A stretch of DNA of 64,000 nucleotides from Planctomycetota bacterium (GCA_016792805.1 JAEUHX010000061.1:186001-250000), one strand, 5' to 3'; numbered from the stretch's first letter, positions 43,840 through 53,298 are shown. Notes: generated from the sequence alone by a model not told the origin. Numbers and translations are program-made.

Positions 43840-45531
43840 ATGCAGCTCGCCGCGCTTTTGTGGTGCGCCCTCCCCCAGGCCACGGCTTCGGCGCCTGCGA
43901 TCGGACGATTTGTAGACGTGTCGGCTGAGGCCGGGATTCTTGCGAATGCACAATTCGGCCCGGCCCCCGAGCGAAAGCAATGGATCCTGGAGGTGAATGG
44001 CGGCGGCGTCGGCTTGTTCGACGGCGACGGCGACGGCGACCTCGATGTGTGGCTGACCAACGGCTCCACGCTGGAGGCGCTGCGCGACGGCAAGCCGGGC
44101 GCCGGCAACACGATCTGGCGGCAGGCGGCCCCGTTTCGATTCGAGGACGCGACGAAGGAGTCCGGTGTCGCCGGCTCGCTGTGGGGAAACGGCGTCGCCA
44201 TTGGAGATGTGGACAACGACGGCGACCTCGACGTGCTCGTGGCCGAGTTCGGACCGGAGCGCCTTTTTGTGAACGACGGAAAAATGCACTTCACAGAAGT
44301 GGGGGAGAAGGCAGGGTTCACCGATCCGCGCTGGAGCAGCTCGGCGGCGTTTTTCGACGCCGATGCCGACGGCGTCCTCGACCTATTCGTGGGGAACTAC
44401 CTTCGCTTCGACCTCGAGAATCCGCCCCCCTACGGCGGCGATTCCCAGTGGCGCGGAAAGCCCGTGATGCGCGGCCCGCGCGGCCTCGTTCGCGACACCA
44501 ACTCGTTCTATCGCGGCGTCGGCCTGCGCGAGGGTTTGCCCATTTTTGAGGATCGCTCCGAGGCCTCGGGCATCGCGAAAGCGCCCGCTTCCTATGCCCT
44601 CGGGGTCACGACGCTCGATTTCGACGACGACGGCGATTCCGATATTTTTGTTGCGAACGACTCCGAGCCGTACTTTCTTTTTGTGAACGACGGCAAAGGA
44701 AACTTTACGGAAAAGGCCCAGGAACTCGGCTGCGCGCTCGGCGACCACGGCTCCACCAACTCCGGAATGGGCGTCGCCGCCGGCGACCTCGACGGCGACG
44801 GGCGCTTCGAGATTGCGGTCACCAATTTTTCGAACCAGCCGGACAACGTGTTTCGGTTCGACGGCCGCTACTTCTCCGATCGCGCGAGCATGCTCGGCAT
44901 CGGCGGGCCCACGACCCCGATGCTCGGCTGGGGCTGCCGATTTCTTGACGCCGATTTGAACGGTTGGCTCGATCTGTTCATTGCCAACAGCCATGTGTAT
45001 CCGGAGGCCGATCTGCCGGGCACCGACACGCGCTATGCGCAGGGCTGCCAGCTTTTCTTGAATCAACAGCCGGTGAAGCGCTTCCTCGACGCGTCGGCGC
45101 AAGCGGGGTTGGCTGTGCCGCGGCTGCACCGCGGCGCCGCCTTCGGCGATCTCGATGGAGACGGCGACGAAGATGTGATCGTGTCGCTGCTCCATGGAGC
45201 GCCGATCGTCCTGCGCAACGATTTGACGTCGGGGCGCGCGTGGCTCGCGCTCGAGCTCCGCGGCACGAAGTCCAATCGCAGCGGAGTCGGCGCCCGCGTG
45301 CGCCTCACCGCGGGCGGGCGCGTGCGCGTCGCAGAGCACCAGCCGGCGTCGTCGTTCCAGAGCTCCAACGAACCATATGTACGATTTGGACTCGGCGATC
45401 TCGCGGAGGCCGACGAAATCACTATTCGCTGGCCCTCCGGCACCGTCGACACAATTCGAAAGATCAAGACTCGCCAGCGCCTCGTGATCACGGAGGGCTC
45501 GGCCCCGCACCAGTCCCCGCCCGAAAAGTAA
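43840..45531 (+). CDS. Exported FG-GAP protein with ASPIC/UnbV domain (CRTAC1-like)
   Basis: 563 aa from ATG 43840, with a short signal-like N-terminus (LAALLWCALPQATASA). Propeller repeats with Ca loops: DGDGDGDLD, DVDNDGDLD, DADADGVLD, DFDDDGDSD, DLDGDGRFE, DADLNGWLD and DLDGDGDED. The last 90 residues are the ASPIC/UnbV domain: WLALELRGTKSNRSGVGARVRL, then EHQPASSFQSSNEPYVRFGLG and ITIRWPSGTVDTI. This FG-GAP plus ASPIC pairing is the CRTAC1 family, very common in Planctomycetes and Acidobacteria; the role is not known. A TPR-protein gene begins two bases after its stop codon, so they are probably one operon. Confidence 0.9.
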   Translation: MQLAALLWCALPQATASAPAIGRFVDVSAEAGILANAQFGPAPERKQWILEVNGGGVGLFDGDGDGDLDVWLTNGSTLEALRDGKPGAGNTIWRQAAPFRFEDATKESGVAGSLWGNGVAIGDVDNDGDLDVLVAEFGPERLFVNDGKMHFTEVGEKAGFTDPRWSSSAAFFDADADGVLDLFVGNYLRFDLENPPPYGGDSQWRGKPVMRGPRGLVRDTNSFYRGVGLREGLPIFEDRSEASGIAKAPASYALGVTTLDFDDDGDSDIFVANDSEPYFLFVNDGKGNFTEKAQELGCALGDHGSTNSGMGVAAGDLDGDGRFEIAVTNFSNQPDNVFRFDGRYFSDRASMLGIGGPTTPMLGWGCRFLDADLNGWLDLFIANSHVYPEADLPGTDTRYAQGCQLFLNQQPVKRFLDASAQAGLAVPRLHRGAAFGDLDGDGDEDVIVSLLHGAPIVLRNDLTSGRAWLALELRGTKSNRSGVGARVRLTAGGRVRVAEHQPASSFQSSNEPYVRFGLGDLAEADEITIRWPSGTVDTIRKIKTRQRLVITEGSAPHQSPPEK

Positions 45532-45532
45532 G

Positions 45533-46696
45533 ATGATCCAACGATTGCTTTCGCTTGCGCTCGCGCTTGTGCCGGCCGCAGCTGCTCAGGATGGCCCCGA
45601 CATGCCCGCGGCGCCGTCCCAGTCGGCGCCTTCGCGCAGCCCCGCCGACGCGCGCTTCAGCGTGGCGCGCCAGGCGTACCAGCAGAGGAATTTCCCGCGA
45701 GCCGAGCAGGAAGGGCTGGCAGCCCTCGAGCAGGATCCGAAGCGAGCCGATATTCACGCCTTCCTCGGCGCCGTCCGCTACCGCATGCGCCGCTACGGCG
45801 ATTCGATCGAGTCGTGGAAGAAGGCGGTCGAGCTCGACCCGAAGTGGTTTGCCGAGGCGCAGCCGGCCGGACATTGTTACTCGGCGCTCGGGAAGCACGA
45901 GGAGGCCGTCGCTTGGTACAAAAAAGTGCTCGCCGCGAAGCCCACGAATCGGGAGGCCCTTCGCGGAATCGGGATCACCCTCGAGAAGCTGGGGCAGCTC
46001 GACGACTCGGAAAAGTATCTTCGCAGCGCCGTGGCGATCGACCCCGAGTACGCGCCGGCGCTGCTCGCCCTCGGCCGCACGCTCATCAAGAAAGACGAGG
46101 CGGGGGCGGCCGTGCCCTACCTCGAGAAGGCCAAACAGATCGACCCCTTCGAGCCGGACATCGAATATGAGCTTTCGCTCGCGTTCCGGGAGCTCGGCAT
46201 GGATGCGAAGGCACGGGCTGCGTCCGACCGGCAGAAGACGTTACAGAGCCAGCGTACGACGATTGATACTCTTCGTAACCGCCTGCTGACGGCGCCGATG
46301 GATCTGAGCGCCATGGTCGCGCTTGCGGACGCCTACGACCAAATGGGCGATGTCAAGAATGCGCGGGAGACCTGGGACCGCGTCTTCGCGCTGGGCCGCG
46401 AGGACGGCCGCGTGCGCGCGGCGCGGGCCATGTCGCTCCTTCAGCAGGGAAGTGCACAAACAGCGGAGAAGCTCCTCATGGAGTGGCTCAGGACCCACGG
46501 CACCGACGTGCCCGCCTGGGATGCCCTTTGGTTCGTTCGCAAGCAGCGGGGCAACGTCGAGGGTGCGGAGGAGGCGGCGGCTTTTGTGCGAAAGCTCGCT
46601 CAGCGGGAGCCGCAGGAGCCCAAGCTGCCGAAGCTCGAGATCACAAAGCCGGCGAGCAGCCCCGCCAGCGCGCCCGCCCCGGGGGCGGACAAGTAA
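45533..46696 (+). CDS. Exported TPR protein
   Basis: 387 aa. N-terminal signal peptide (RLLSLALALVPAAAAQ). Five or more TPR units are clear from about residue 40 to 320 (FSVARQAYQQRNFPRAEQEGLAALEQDP; ALGKHEEAVAWYKKVLAAKP; QLDDSEKYLRSAVAIDPEY; KNARETWDRVFALGREDG), then a short charged tail rich in Pro/Ala/Ser. The only likely job is protein-protein scaffolding, presumably with the FG-GAP protein whose gene ends two bases upstream; TPR proteins often pair with ASPIC/UnbV proteins in these genomes. Confidence 0.8.
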   Translation: MIQRLLSLALALVPAAAAQDGPDMPAAPSQSAPSRSPADARFSVARQAYQQRNFPRAEQEGLAALEQDPKRADIHAFLGAVRYRMRRYGDSIESWKKAVELDPKWFAEAQPAGHCYSALGKHEEAVAWYKKVLAAKPTNREALRGIGITLEKLGQLDDSEKYLRSAVAIDPEYAPALLALGRTLIKKDEAGAAVPYLEKAKQIDPFEPDIEYELSLAFRELGMDAKARAASDRQKTLQSQRTTIDTLRNRLLTAPMDLSAMVALADAYDQMGDVKNARETWDRVFALGREDGRVRAARAMSLLQQGSAQTAEKLLMEWLRTHGTDVPAWDALWFVRKQRGNVEGAEEAAAFVRKLAQREPQEPKLPKLEITKPASSPASAPAPGADK

Positions 46697-46702
46697 GAAA
46701 CA

Positions 46703-46939
46703 CTACTCTCCCTCGGCGAGCCGGCGCGGCTTCTTGGTCGAGGCGAGAATGCCCTTCTTGGGAGGCTCCGGCGCAGCGGCCTTGCGGCGGAACTTCTTCC
46801 AATCGTCCTTCGAGAAGAGGTTCACGACCTCCCCGCACTGCGCGCAGTACGAGCGGTTGAGAGAGGCCAGGAAGCGAACGTACTCGCGGCAGCTCGGGCA
46901 GTATTTGTGCTCGTTATAGAAGTCGAGTCGGTCGGCCAT
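46703..46939 (-). CDS. Small zinc-ribbon protein
   Basis: 78 aa from the ATG at 46937-46939. Two CxxC pairs, CPSC and CAQC, 16 residues apart in KYCPSCREYVRFLASLNRSYCAQCGEVV, make a four-Cys zinc ribbon. The C-terminal half is strongly basic (KKFRRKAAAPEPPKKG), suggesting nucleic-acid binding. The frame is open 42 codons further upstream but that part looks non-coding. It converges with the TPR gene, with six bases between their stops. Confidence 0.7.
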   Translation of the reverse strand: MADRLDFYNEHKYCPSCREYVRFLASLNRSYCAQCGEVVNLFSKDDWKKFRRKAAAPEPPKKGILASTKKPRRLAEGE

Positions 46940-47263
46940 GGCGGTGGTGCTCCTGCGGTGATGAAACAGAACGCGCGCACTGGCTTGCGCCGCGCGCGCG
47001 CCGAGGCGGACGCTCGAACGCAAGACCCAGGCCACCCGTGTCGGGTCCAACCCACAAAATCGCAAAGGGCTGTGATTCCGAGAGTTAGGGCCACTACCTC
47101 GGCGGACTGCCGGGAATCCGTCGCGGTGCCAGGTTGTCGAGAATCCTAGACGGAGCCCGTCTGAAGTGGAAATGAAATATGCTAGAAAATGGCGTTATTA
47201 GCCCGATCTTCTTGTGTCCCATGACCTTGCGGCGGCGTCGCGGGCTGCCGACGCCGTCGCCGG
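46940..47263. other. Intergenic stretch before queG
   Basis: About 324 bp with no gene seen on either strand. Only a short AT-rich patch near 47172-47205 stands out, just downstream of the queG stop. Confidence 0.4.
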
Positions 47264-48286
47264 CTACCGACGCTCTTCGAACTGCGCCAGCGCCCAGGCG
47301 GCGGCCTCCGCCACGCTCTCCGCCGGATCGCGCTCCGCGGCGCGACGGAGGAGCGGGACAGCCTCCGTTCGCCCGAGGTTGCCAAGGACGATCGCCGCGT
47401 TGCGCGCAAGCCCCGCGCGCTTGGTGCGACGGAGCGGCGAGCCCTGGAAGGTGCGCGCGAATTCGTCTTCTGTGATCGTCAATAAATCTTCGAGGCGCAG
47501 ATCGAATGCCCCATGGGTTCCGAACCGGTCTGCCGCGCTCGGCGCGCCGTCGCCGAAAGGACACACTTCCGAGCAGACGTCGCAGCCGAAGACCCACTCG
47601 CCCATCGGCCGCCGAAGCGGCTCCGGAATCGAGCCGCGCAGCTCGATCGTCAGGTAGGAGATACAGATCCGCGCGTCGACGCGGCCGGGCTCCGTGATGG
47701 CGCCCGTCGGGCAGCGATCGATGCAGAGCGTGCAGGTGCCGCAGGAGCCCGGAGCGCGAACGGGCGCGGCCTCGAGTTCGAGGTCGACCAGCAGCTCCCC
47801 GAGGAAGAGCCACGGGCCGTATTTGTGATGCAATAGGTTCGCGCTCTTGGAGAGAAAGCCGAGGCCGGCGTGCGCCGCATGGGAGCGCTCGAGGACGGGC
47901 CCGGCGTCGACGATGCCGCGTAAGCGCGTTCCAAGCCCTTCGGCGCGCAGGCGCCGCTCGAGACGGCGCAGCATGCCCTCCACGACGGCGTGATAGTCGC
48001 GGCCGAGGGCATAGCGTGCGACGCGGCCGCCACCTCGAAACCCGCCCGCCGGGCGCGCGTGATTCACGGCGAGACAGATCATCGTGCGCGCGCCGGGCGA
48101 CACCTTCGTCGGGTCGAGGATGCGGTCGCGGAACCGCTCGAGATACGCCATCTCGCCGTGTCGCTTCTCCTCGAGGAAGGTCGCGTAACGGTGGGCGTCG
48201 GGAGCCGGCGCCACGGGCGCAAACCCCACCAGCGCAAAGCCTTCGGCGAGCGCAAGCTCTCGGATTCGGGTCGCGGGGTCGGGCAT
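47264..48286 (-). CDS. queG: Epoxyqueuosine reductase
   Basis: 340-aa cobalamin- and iron-sulfur-dependent enzyme that reduces epoxyqueuosine in tRNA to queuosine, the step after QueA. Two ferredoxin-like 4Fe-4S motifs: C-x2-C-x2-C-x3-C at residues 182-192 (CGTCTLCIDRC) and CDVCSEVC at 235-242, with C208 between. The catalytic Asp lies in VDAGPVLERSHAA (D127), as in the characterised enzyme. The C-terminal helical part is HEAT-like (LARNAAIVLGNLGRTEAVPLLRRAA). Length is normal. Together with queA at 39797 it shows queuosine is made or completed in this organism. Confidence 0.95.
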   Translation of the reverse strand: MPDPATRIRELALAEGFALVGFAPVAPAPDAHRYATFLEEKRHGEMAYLERFRDRILDPTKVSPGARTMICLAVNHARPAGGFRGGGRVARYALGRDYHAVVEGMLRRLERRLRAEGLGTRLRGIVDAGPVLERSHAAHAGLGFLSKSANLLHHKYGPWLFLGELLVDLELEAAPVRAPGSCGTCTLCIDRCPTGAITEPGRVDARICISYLTIELRGSIPEPLRRPMGEWVFGCDVCSEVCPFGDGAPSAADRFGTHGAFDLRLEDLLTITEDEFARTFQGSPLRRTKRAGLARNAAIVLGNLGRTEAVPLLRRAAERDPAESVAEAAAWALAQFEERR

Positions 48287-48573
48287 GGCGAGTGGGGGCG
48301 CGGGGGCTCAGTTTCGCGCCCGCCTGGCAACTTGAGAAAAAAATCAGATTTCAGTGGTTACCGGTTCGGACGGGCTCAGTAGCTCCACCCGGACTCGACG
48401 GAATCCCTTCGTCGGGCCACCGCAGGAACTCGAGATCTCAAGATTTCGAAACCCCGCGGGTCGCCGAGCCCGGTCATACTGGCTGACGACCGCTGGGGCC
48501 TCGCAGTCGCGAGACCTTGAAGCAACCACCCCCGAGGTTGCTTCGATGTGTTCTGTCCATTGGAGCCCTCCTG

Positions 48574-49344
48574 ATGGATTCCCACCCCCACTGCTTCCCC
48601 GCACGAAACGAGATCACCGCTCGCCTCCACGCGATTGCGGATCTCGTGACCGACGCACGCCTGACCGAGGCCTGCGCGGTGTTGGAGGAGCGCCCCTACG
48701 AGGAAAGCCGCGACCTCGTGAACACGCGGCTCATGGAAGTCTTTAAGGATTCTGGGAGCACGGATGCGTTCTCGCTTCTGTACGAGCTGAATCAGCAAGG
48801 CTTCCTCTTCGCGATCCAGAACCGGATCCGATCCTACCGGGGCATGCTCGACGCTGGAGACGTCCTCCAGGAAGTCTTCTTCAACATCTACCGGTATCCC
48901 CACAAATTCAACGGCGAGAAGCCGGAAGCGTTTCGGCACTGGGCGAATACCATTATTCGCAACACGGTGCTGAAGCATCTGCGGGCGAGCGGCCGTCCTG
49001 TGCGGTTTGAGTTCCTCGGTGAGGAGCTGGCCGAGCGGCGAGACGAGCGCGCGGACAACCCGCTGCGCGATTCGATGGAGACGGAGGCCGGCGAGGAAGT
49101 TCGCCGCGCCTACATGATTACTCTTTCGATGTATCTCGACGCCTACACTGAGCTGTCGGGGCGCGAGCAGAAGGCGCTGCAGCTCGTCGAGGTCGAAGGG
49201 CTGTGCTACCGCGACGCGTCGTCGGTGCTCGGCATCCGCGTCGAGAACCTCAAGATGCTCATTTTCCGCGCACGGCGGAAAATGTATCGTTGCATGCGTC
49301 GGCGCTTCGCATCGGCGGGCGTGACGTCCGCGATGGCGGTTTGA
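48574..49344 (+). CDS. RNA polymerase sigma factor (ECF-like)
   Basis: 256 aa from ATG 48574. Region 2 reads FLFAIQNRIRSYRGMLDAGDVLQEVFFNIYRYPHKF with the DxxQEVF motif, and region 4 is LSGREQKALQLVEVEGLCYRDASSVLGIRVENLKMLIFRARRKMYR. A roughly 70-residue N-terminal extension ahead of region 2 is unusual for ECF factors. The gene precedes, by 20 bp, one coding for a zinc-finger protein with the HxxxCxxC anti-sigma signature, the standard arrangement of a sigma and its regulator. Confidence 0.9.
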   Translation: MDSHPHCFPARNEITARLHAIADLVTDARLTEACAVLEERPYEESRDLVNTRLMEVFKDSGSTDAFSLLYELNQQGFLFAIQNRIRSYRGMLDAGDVLQEVFFNIYRYPHKFNGEKPEAFRHWANTIIRNTVLKHLRASGRPVRFEFLGEELAERRDERADNPLRDSMETEAGEEVRRAYMITLSMYLDAYTELSGREQKALQLVEVEGLCYRDASSVLGIRVENLKMLIFRARRKMYRCMRRRFASAGVTSAMAV

Positions 49345-49364
49345 GGGTTCGTCGAGGAACATCT

Positions 49365-50462
49365 GTGACGACTCACAATAGGCCCCATCCCGACGAGCCC
49401 TGCTACCCCTTCGCCGCCGACTTGTCGGCGCTGGTGGACGGGGAAGTGGACGAGACGGTGGCTCGCCGTCTTCTCGTTCACCTCGAGATTTGTGACCCCT
49501 GCCAGAACTTCTTCAACGCGATGCGACAGATGGCGCGGGCCCACCGCGACGTTGCGAGCCTCGCGGTGAATGTGGTCGACGCGGTCCTCGATCGTGACGG
49601 GGACTTTGGGCGCGACGGGGTCTTCGGGCGTGAGGATGGCGACGATGTGCTGGCGAGCGACGCGATGGTTTCCGAAGGGCGCCGCCGCCTCGCGCAGCGC
49701 ATCCTCGGGCGCAAGGCGTTCCGTCGGTTCGCCGCGGTGCTCTACCGCGTCGCCAAGGGCTACTTGCTGATGGCAGTCGACGAGAACTACCGCACCGAGG
49801 TGTTCCGGCAGCCGGTTGCGGTCGACGCGGCGGCAGTTCGCGGCCGGGGTCTCGTCCAGCGGATTCTGGAGCGCGGCGAAGGGCGCTATGCCGGCTACGA
49901 CTGGGTCGAAGCGGGGCGGTTCCTCGAGTTCAACCTCAAGTCGGAGTCCGACCTGAGGGCGCGCGCCCGCGTTCTGCTCGAAGAGGCGCTGCGGCTGAAG
50001 CCCAACTTCGCCGAGGCTCGCCTCTACTACGGCTTCTTCTTCAAGCTCCAAGGGGAGCTCCAGCGGGCGGCCGTTGAGTTCCAAAAGGTGTTCGAGACGG
50101 CGCGCAGCGCCGAGAACCGTGGGCACGCCGGCGCTCAGCTCGTGACGATCCACGAAGCGCTCGGGAACTACGACTCGGCTCTCGAGGTCATCGAGCGGCT
50201 CCTCTCGCGGCGCCTGCCGGAGAAAGACGCCCGCTTTTACTTCACATACTTCAATCTGGCAGTCATCCGCGCGCACCGGGGCGAGTTCAGCCTGGCCACC
50301 GATGCGCTGGCAACGCTGGCCCGCAGGTTTCCCGAGCGCCTTTCCGAGGTCCGCTCCAAGCTTGCGACCTGTGCGCCTTTGCGGCACGCTATGGAATGTC
50401 AGCCAGAGTTCCGCGCGGAGCTCGAACGCCGACTCCCGGCGCTCCTCGCTTCCACGAACTAG
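49365..50462 (+). CDS. Zinc-finger anti-sigma-like protein with TPR-type C-terminus
   Basis: 365 aa from a GTG at 49365, with GAGGAAC upstream as ribosome site. Residues about 15-45 contain ALVDGEVDETVARRLLVHLEICDPCQNFF, the HLEICDPC zinc-binding H-x3-C-x2-C of zf-HC2 anti-sigma factors. The rest is a helical TPR-like solenoid (ARARVLLEEALRLKPNFAEARLYYGFFFKLQGEL), not the usual membrane segment. The anti-sigma partner of the preceding sigma factor is the obvious role; regulation by a cytoplasmic TPR surface and not by a membrane signal would be unusual. Confidence 0.85.
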   Translation: MTTHNRPHPDEPCYPFAADLSALVDGEVDETVARRLLVHLEICDPCQNFFNAMRQMARAHRDVASLAVNVVDAVLDRDGDFGRDGVFGREDGDDVLASDAMVSEGRRRLAQRILGRKAFRRFAAVLYRVAKGYLLMAVDENYRTEVFRQPVAVDAAAVRGRGLVQRILERGEGRYAGYDWVEAGRFLEFNLKSESDLRARARVLLEEALRLKPNFAEARLYYGFFFKLQGELQRAAVEFQKVFETARSAENRGHAGAQLVTIHEALGNYDSALEVIERLLSRRLPEKDARFYFTYFNLAVIRAHRGEFSLATDALATLARRFPERLSEVRSKLATCAPLRHAMECQPEFRAELERRLPALLASTN

Positions 50463-50481
50463 CGACGATTCGAGGATTCCC

Positions 50482-51000
50482 ATGAAGCTCTCGATGGTTC
50501 TCCGTTCTCTGGTGCTCGCCCTCGCGGTGAGCGCGGCTGTCGTTGCGCCGGTGATCGGCGCCGACTCGGATACAAATAGCGGCACCTCGGCCAAGTCCGC
50601 CGGTTCCGGCTCGTCCTCGGGTGTGCCCGGGCTCGGGAACATCCCGCCTCTCGCTCCTGGCGGCGGCACGGGCGGCACGATCGGTTCGCTGCCCTGCTAC
50701 GACGGGACCTTCGGAACGACCTTCACCTATTCGGGCGGGTCGGTCCCCGGCACGGGAACCTCGATGCCGCTGCTGCCGAACGCCAAAGTGCTCGTGCCGC
50801 CCACGCTGTCGCCGAGCCGATTTATTTGGACGTTCGGGCCGAAGCCCGTGGCCCGCGGCAATTTCGACGACTCGGCCGCAGAGCGCGAGATTCGTTACAA
50901 CACCTTCGAGGTGAAGCAGTACGCCAAGACCTTCGGCTCGGTCCGGCTCTGGCTCCTGGACGACAACCTCTCGGTGCTCGCCGTCTACGAGTGGAAGTAG
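50482..51000 (+). CDS. Secreted small protein
   Basis: 172 aa from ATG 50482. Clear signal peptide MVLRSLVLALAVSAAVVAPVIGA, then a Ser/Gly-rich low-complexity linker (residues about 30-65) and a beta-rich end. No family recognised. It follows the anti-sigma gene by 19 bp and may be a target or member of that regulon. Confidence 0.6.
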   Translation: MKLSMVLRSLVLALAVSAAVVAPVIGADSDTNSGTSAKSAGSGSSSGVPGLGNIPPLAPGGGTGGTIGSLPCYDGTFGTTFTYSGGSVPGTGTSMPLLPNAKVLVPPTLSPSRFIWTFGPKPVARGNFDDSAAEREIRYNTFEVKQYAKTFGSVRLWLLDDNLSVLAVYEWK

Positions 51001-51023
51001 AAACCGAACTGTTCTCTCACCTG

Positions 51024-51057
51024 TCGGCCCCGGCTTTCGCTCCGGGGCCGAATTGTT
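51024..51057 (+). terminator. Hairpin terminator or attenuator before pdxA
   Basis: TCGGCCCCGG (51024-51033) and CCGGGGCCGA (51042-51051) form a perfect ten-bp stem with an eight-base loop, followed by ATTGTTGAT. It lies between the secreted protein gene and pdxA. Confidence 0.6.
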
Positions 51058-51068
51058 GATAAGCCATC

Positions 51069-52109
51069 TTGAGACCTCGGCTCGGCGTCACTCTCGGGGA
51101 TCCGGCGGGAGTCGGCCCCGAAGTCGTGCTGAAGGCGCTGCGGCTCCATGGAGCAGAGCCCGATGCTGCCCGAGTGGTGGTTCTCGGCGACCGGGGGACG
51201 CTGGAACATTATTGTAATTTATACGGCTTGCCGGCGGCGATTCGCGAGATCCGCAGCGTAGACGACGCTGTCGACGCCGATCCGGGCACGATCCAGCTCC
51301 TGCCGGCGTCGCAGCCGATTCGTAACCTCCGGCCCGGCGAGATTCGTGCGGATTACGGCGCTGCGGCGGCTGCGGCTCTGACGGAGGGCGGGCGGCTCTG
51401 CGCGGCTGGACGGCTCGATGGTCTCGTGACGGCACCTGTTCACAAATCGGCGCTGCGCCTCGCCGGAATCCACGTCGAAGGGCAGACGGAGCTGCTGGGC
51501 GAATTGTGGGGAGGCGGGCTCTATGGAATGCTCGTCGTGGCCGACGTCCTTCGCGTTCTGCTGCTGACGCGCCACATGCCGCTGCGCGCGGCGCTCGACT
51601 CGGTGTCGACGTCGGGCGTGGTCCAGCATCTGGAACTGCTCGATCGGACGCTGCGCCGGATGGGGATCACAAAACCGCGGGTCGCGCTCGCGGGTTTCAA
51701 TCCCCACGCTGGCGAAGGCGGAATGTTCGGGTCGGAGGACGCGACGCTGCTGGAGCCCGCGGTGGTTCGCGCGCGGAGCCTCGGGCTCGACGCCCATGGG
51801 CCGCTCCCGGCCGACTCACTTTTCGGGCGCGCCGCCCGCGGCGAATTCGACGGAGTGCTCGCGCTCTATCACGACCAGGGGCTGATCCCCGTGAAGGCCG
51901 TTGCCTTCGACCGCGCTGTCACGATTATCGCGGGTGCGCCCCATCTGCGGGTTTCGGTGATCCACGGCGCCGGTTTCGACCGCGCCGGGCAGAATCGTGC
52001 GGATGCCACAAATGTTCTTGCCGCGCTCCGGACCGCTGCAAAGCTTGCTCCAAGCTGGAGTCTTCGTGCCGAAGGCGCGGCCCCGGTTCCCACAAATCAA
52101 ATAGGTTGA
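51069..52109 (+). CDS. pdxA: 4-hydroxythreonine-4-phosphate dehydrogenase
   Basis: 346 aa from a TTG start. PdxA oxidises 4-phosphohydroxy-L-threonine in vitamin B6 synthesis (NAD-dependent, divalent metal). Motifs: VTLGDPAGVGPEVVLKAL at the start, TAPVHKSALRLAG (about 122-134), GFNPHAGEGGMFGSED, and ALYHDQGLIPVKAVAFDRAVTI with the metal-site His. A terminator-like hairpin sits just ahead. The class V aminotransferase gene starts five bases after its stop, so they are likely one operon. Confidence 0.95.
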   Translation: MRPRLGVTLGDPAGVGPEVVLKALRLHGAEPDAARVVVLGDRGTLEHYCNLYGLPAAIREIRSVDDAVDADPGTIQLLPASQPIRNLRPGEIRADYGAAAAAALTEGGRLCAAGRLDGLVTAPVHKSALRLAGIHVEGQTELLGELWGGGLYGMLVVADVLRVLLLTRHMPLRAALDSVSTSGVVQHLELLDRTLRRMGITKPRVALAGFNPHAGEGGMFGSEDATLLEPAVVRARSLGLDAHGPLPADSLFGRAARGEFDGVLALYHDQGLIPVKAVAFDRAVTIIAGAPHLRVSVIHGAGFDRAGQNRADATNVLAALRTAAKLAPSWSLRAEGAAPVPTNQIG

Positions 52110-52113
52110 CATC

Positions 52114-53298
52114 GTGACGGATTCCGCCGCCCAGATTCTTGAGCAACAACAGATCGAGCCCGTCCTGCTCCTCGGACCGGGGCCGTCGTCGGTTTCGCCG
52201 CGCGTGCTCCAGTCGATGACGCACGCGCTGCTCGGCTACCTCGACGGCGACTTCCGAAAAGTGCTTTCCGAGGAGTGCGAGCTGCTGCGCCGCAGCTACG
52301 GGACGAAGAACCCCGTCACTTTTGCGCTCTCGGGCACCGGGATGGCGGGCATGGAGTGCGCGCTCTCGAATCTGCTGGAGCCGGGGGAGAGGCTCCTCGT
52401 CGGCGTCAACGGGTTCTTCGGCGAGCGTATGTGTGAGGTTGCGCAGCGCCACGGAATTGAGGTGCACCGCGTCGACGCCGAGTGGGGGAAGCCGGTCGAT
52501 CCGGAGGAGCTGGAGAAGGCGGCGAAAGCTGCGAATCCGAAGGTGGTGGCCGTCGTCCACGCCGAGACTTCCACGGGCTGCCTGCAGCCGCTAGAGCCCT
52601 ACGCGCGGGTCGCGAAGCAGGTCGGCGCTCTTTTTCTTGCCGATTGTGTGACATCGATCGGCGGCGTGCCGGTCGGCCTGGATGCCCACGGCGTGGATGC
52701 CGCCTACGCGGGATCACAAAAATGCCTCGGCGCGCCTCCAGGGCTCTCTCCGGTTTCTTTCTCGCCGCGCGCGATGGACGCCATGGCGGCGCGCAAGCGC
52801 CCATGCACGAGCTGGTACACCGATGTGCGGCTCCTGGAACGCTACTATTTCGGCGAGCCGGCGGCTTATCACCACACGCCGAGCAACTCGATGCACTACG
52901 CGCTGGTCACTGCGCTGAATCTGTTGCATCAATCGGAAGGCCAAGACGCTGTCTTTGCGCGGCACATGGCGAACCACCGCTCGCTCGTAGCGGGGCTCGA
53001 AGCGCTCGGTCTGCGCATGCTCGTGGCGGAAGGTTACAGAACGCCGATGCTCAATTCGTTTCCTGTCCCCGATGGAGTCGACGAAGCCAAGATCCGCGCG
53101 CGGCTCCGGCAGCGCGATCGCATCGAGATCGGCGCGGGGCTCGGCAAGCTGAAAGGGCGGATTCTCCGCATTGGCCTCATGGGGCACTCTTCGCGCCGCG
53201 CCCATGTGGCTTCGGTGCTGACGGCACTCGCCGCGGCGCTCCGGGAGCAGGGTTACCGCTGCTCGACGGAGGAGGCGTTGCAGGCCGCCGGCTTCTGA
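52114..53298 (+). CDS. Class V aminotransferase (serine/alanine-glyoxylate type)
   Basis: 394-aa PLP enzyme from GTG 52114. The start LLLGPGPSSVSPRVLQSM and the PLP lysine K203 in AYAGSQKCLGAPPGLSP are signatures of alanine/serine-glyoxylate aminotransferases; ALSGTGMAGMECALSNLLEPGERLL and HAETSTGCLQPL, plus the tail RIGLMGHSS, fit too. The substrate cannot be fixed from sequence: it may transaminate glyoxylate, or, given pdxA just upstream, serve serine or a B6 intermediate. Length is normal. Confidence 0.88.
   Translation: MTDSAAQILEQQQIEPVLLLGPGPSSVSPRVLQSMTHALLGYLDGDFRKVLSEECELLRRSYGTKNPVTFALSGTGMAGMECALSNLLEPGERLLVGVNGFFGERMCEVAQRHGIEVHRVDAEWGKPVDPEELEKAAKAANPKVVAVVHAETSTGCLQPLEPYARVAKQVGALFLADCVTSIGGVPVGLDAHGVDAAYAGSQKCLGAPPGLSPVSFSPRAMDAMAARKRPCTSWYTDVRLLERYYFGEPAAYHHTPSNSMHYALVTALNLLHQSEGQDAVFARHMANHRSLVAGLEALGLRMLVAEGYRTPMLNSFPVPDGVDEAKIRARLRQRDRIEIGAGLGKLKGRILRIGLMGHSSRRAHVASVLTALAAALREQGYRCSTEEALQAAGF

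Noticed and set aside
42055..44289. Long minus-strand open frame of 744 codons
   Set aside because: It lies opposite the two FG-GAP genes and its sequence mirrors their Asp/Gly-rich codons; no domain is seen.
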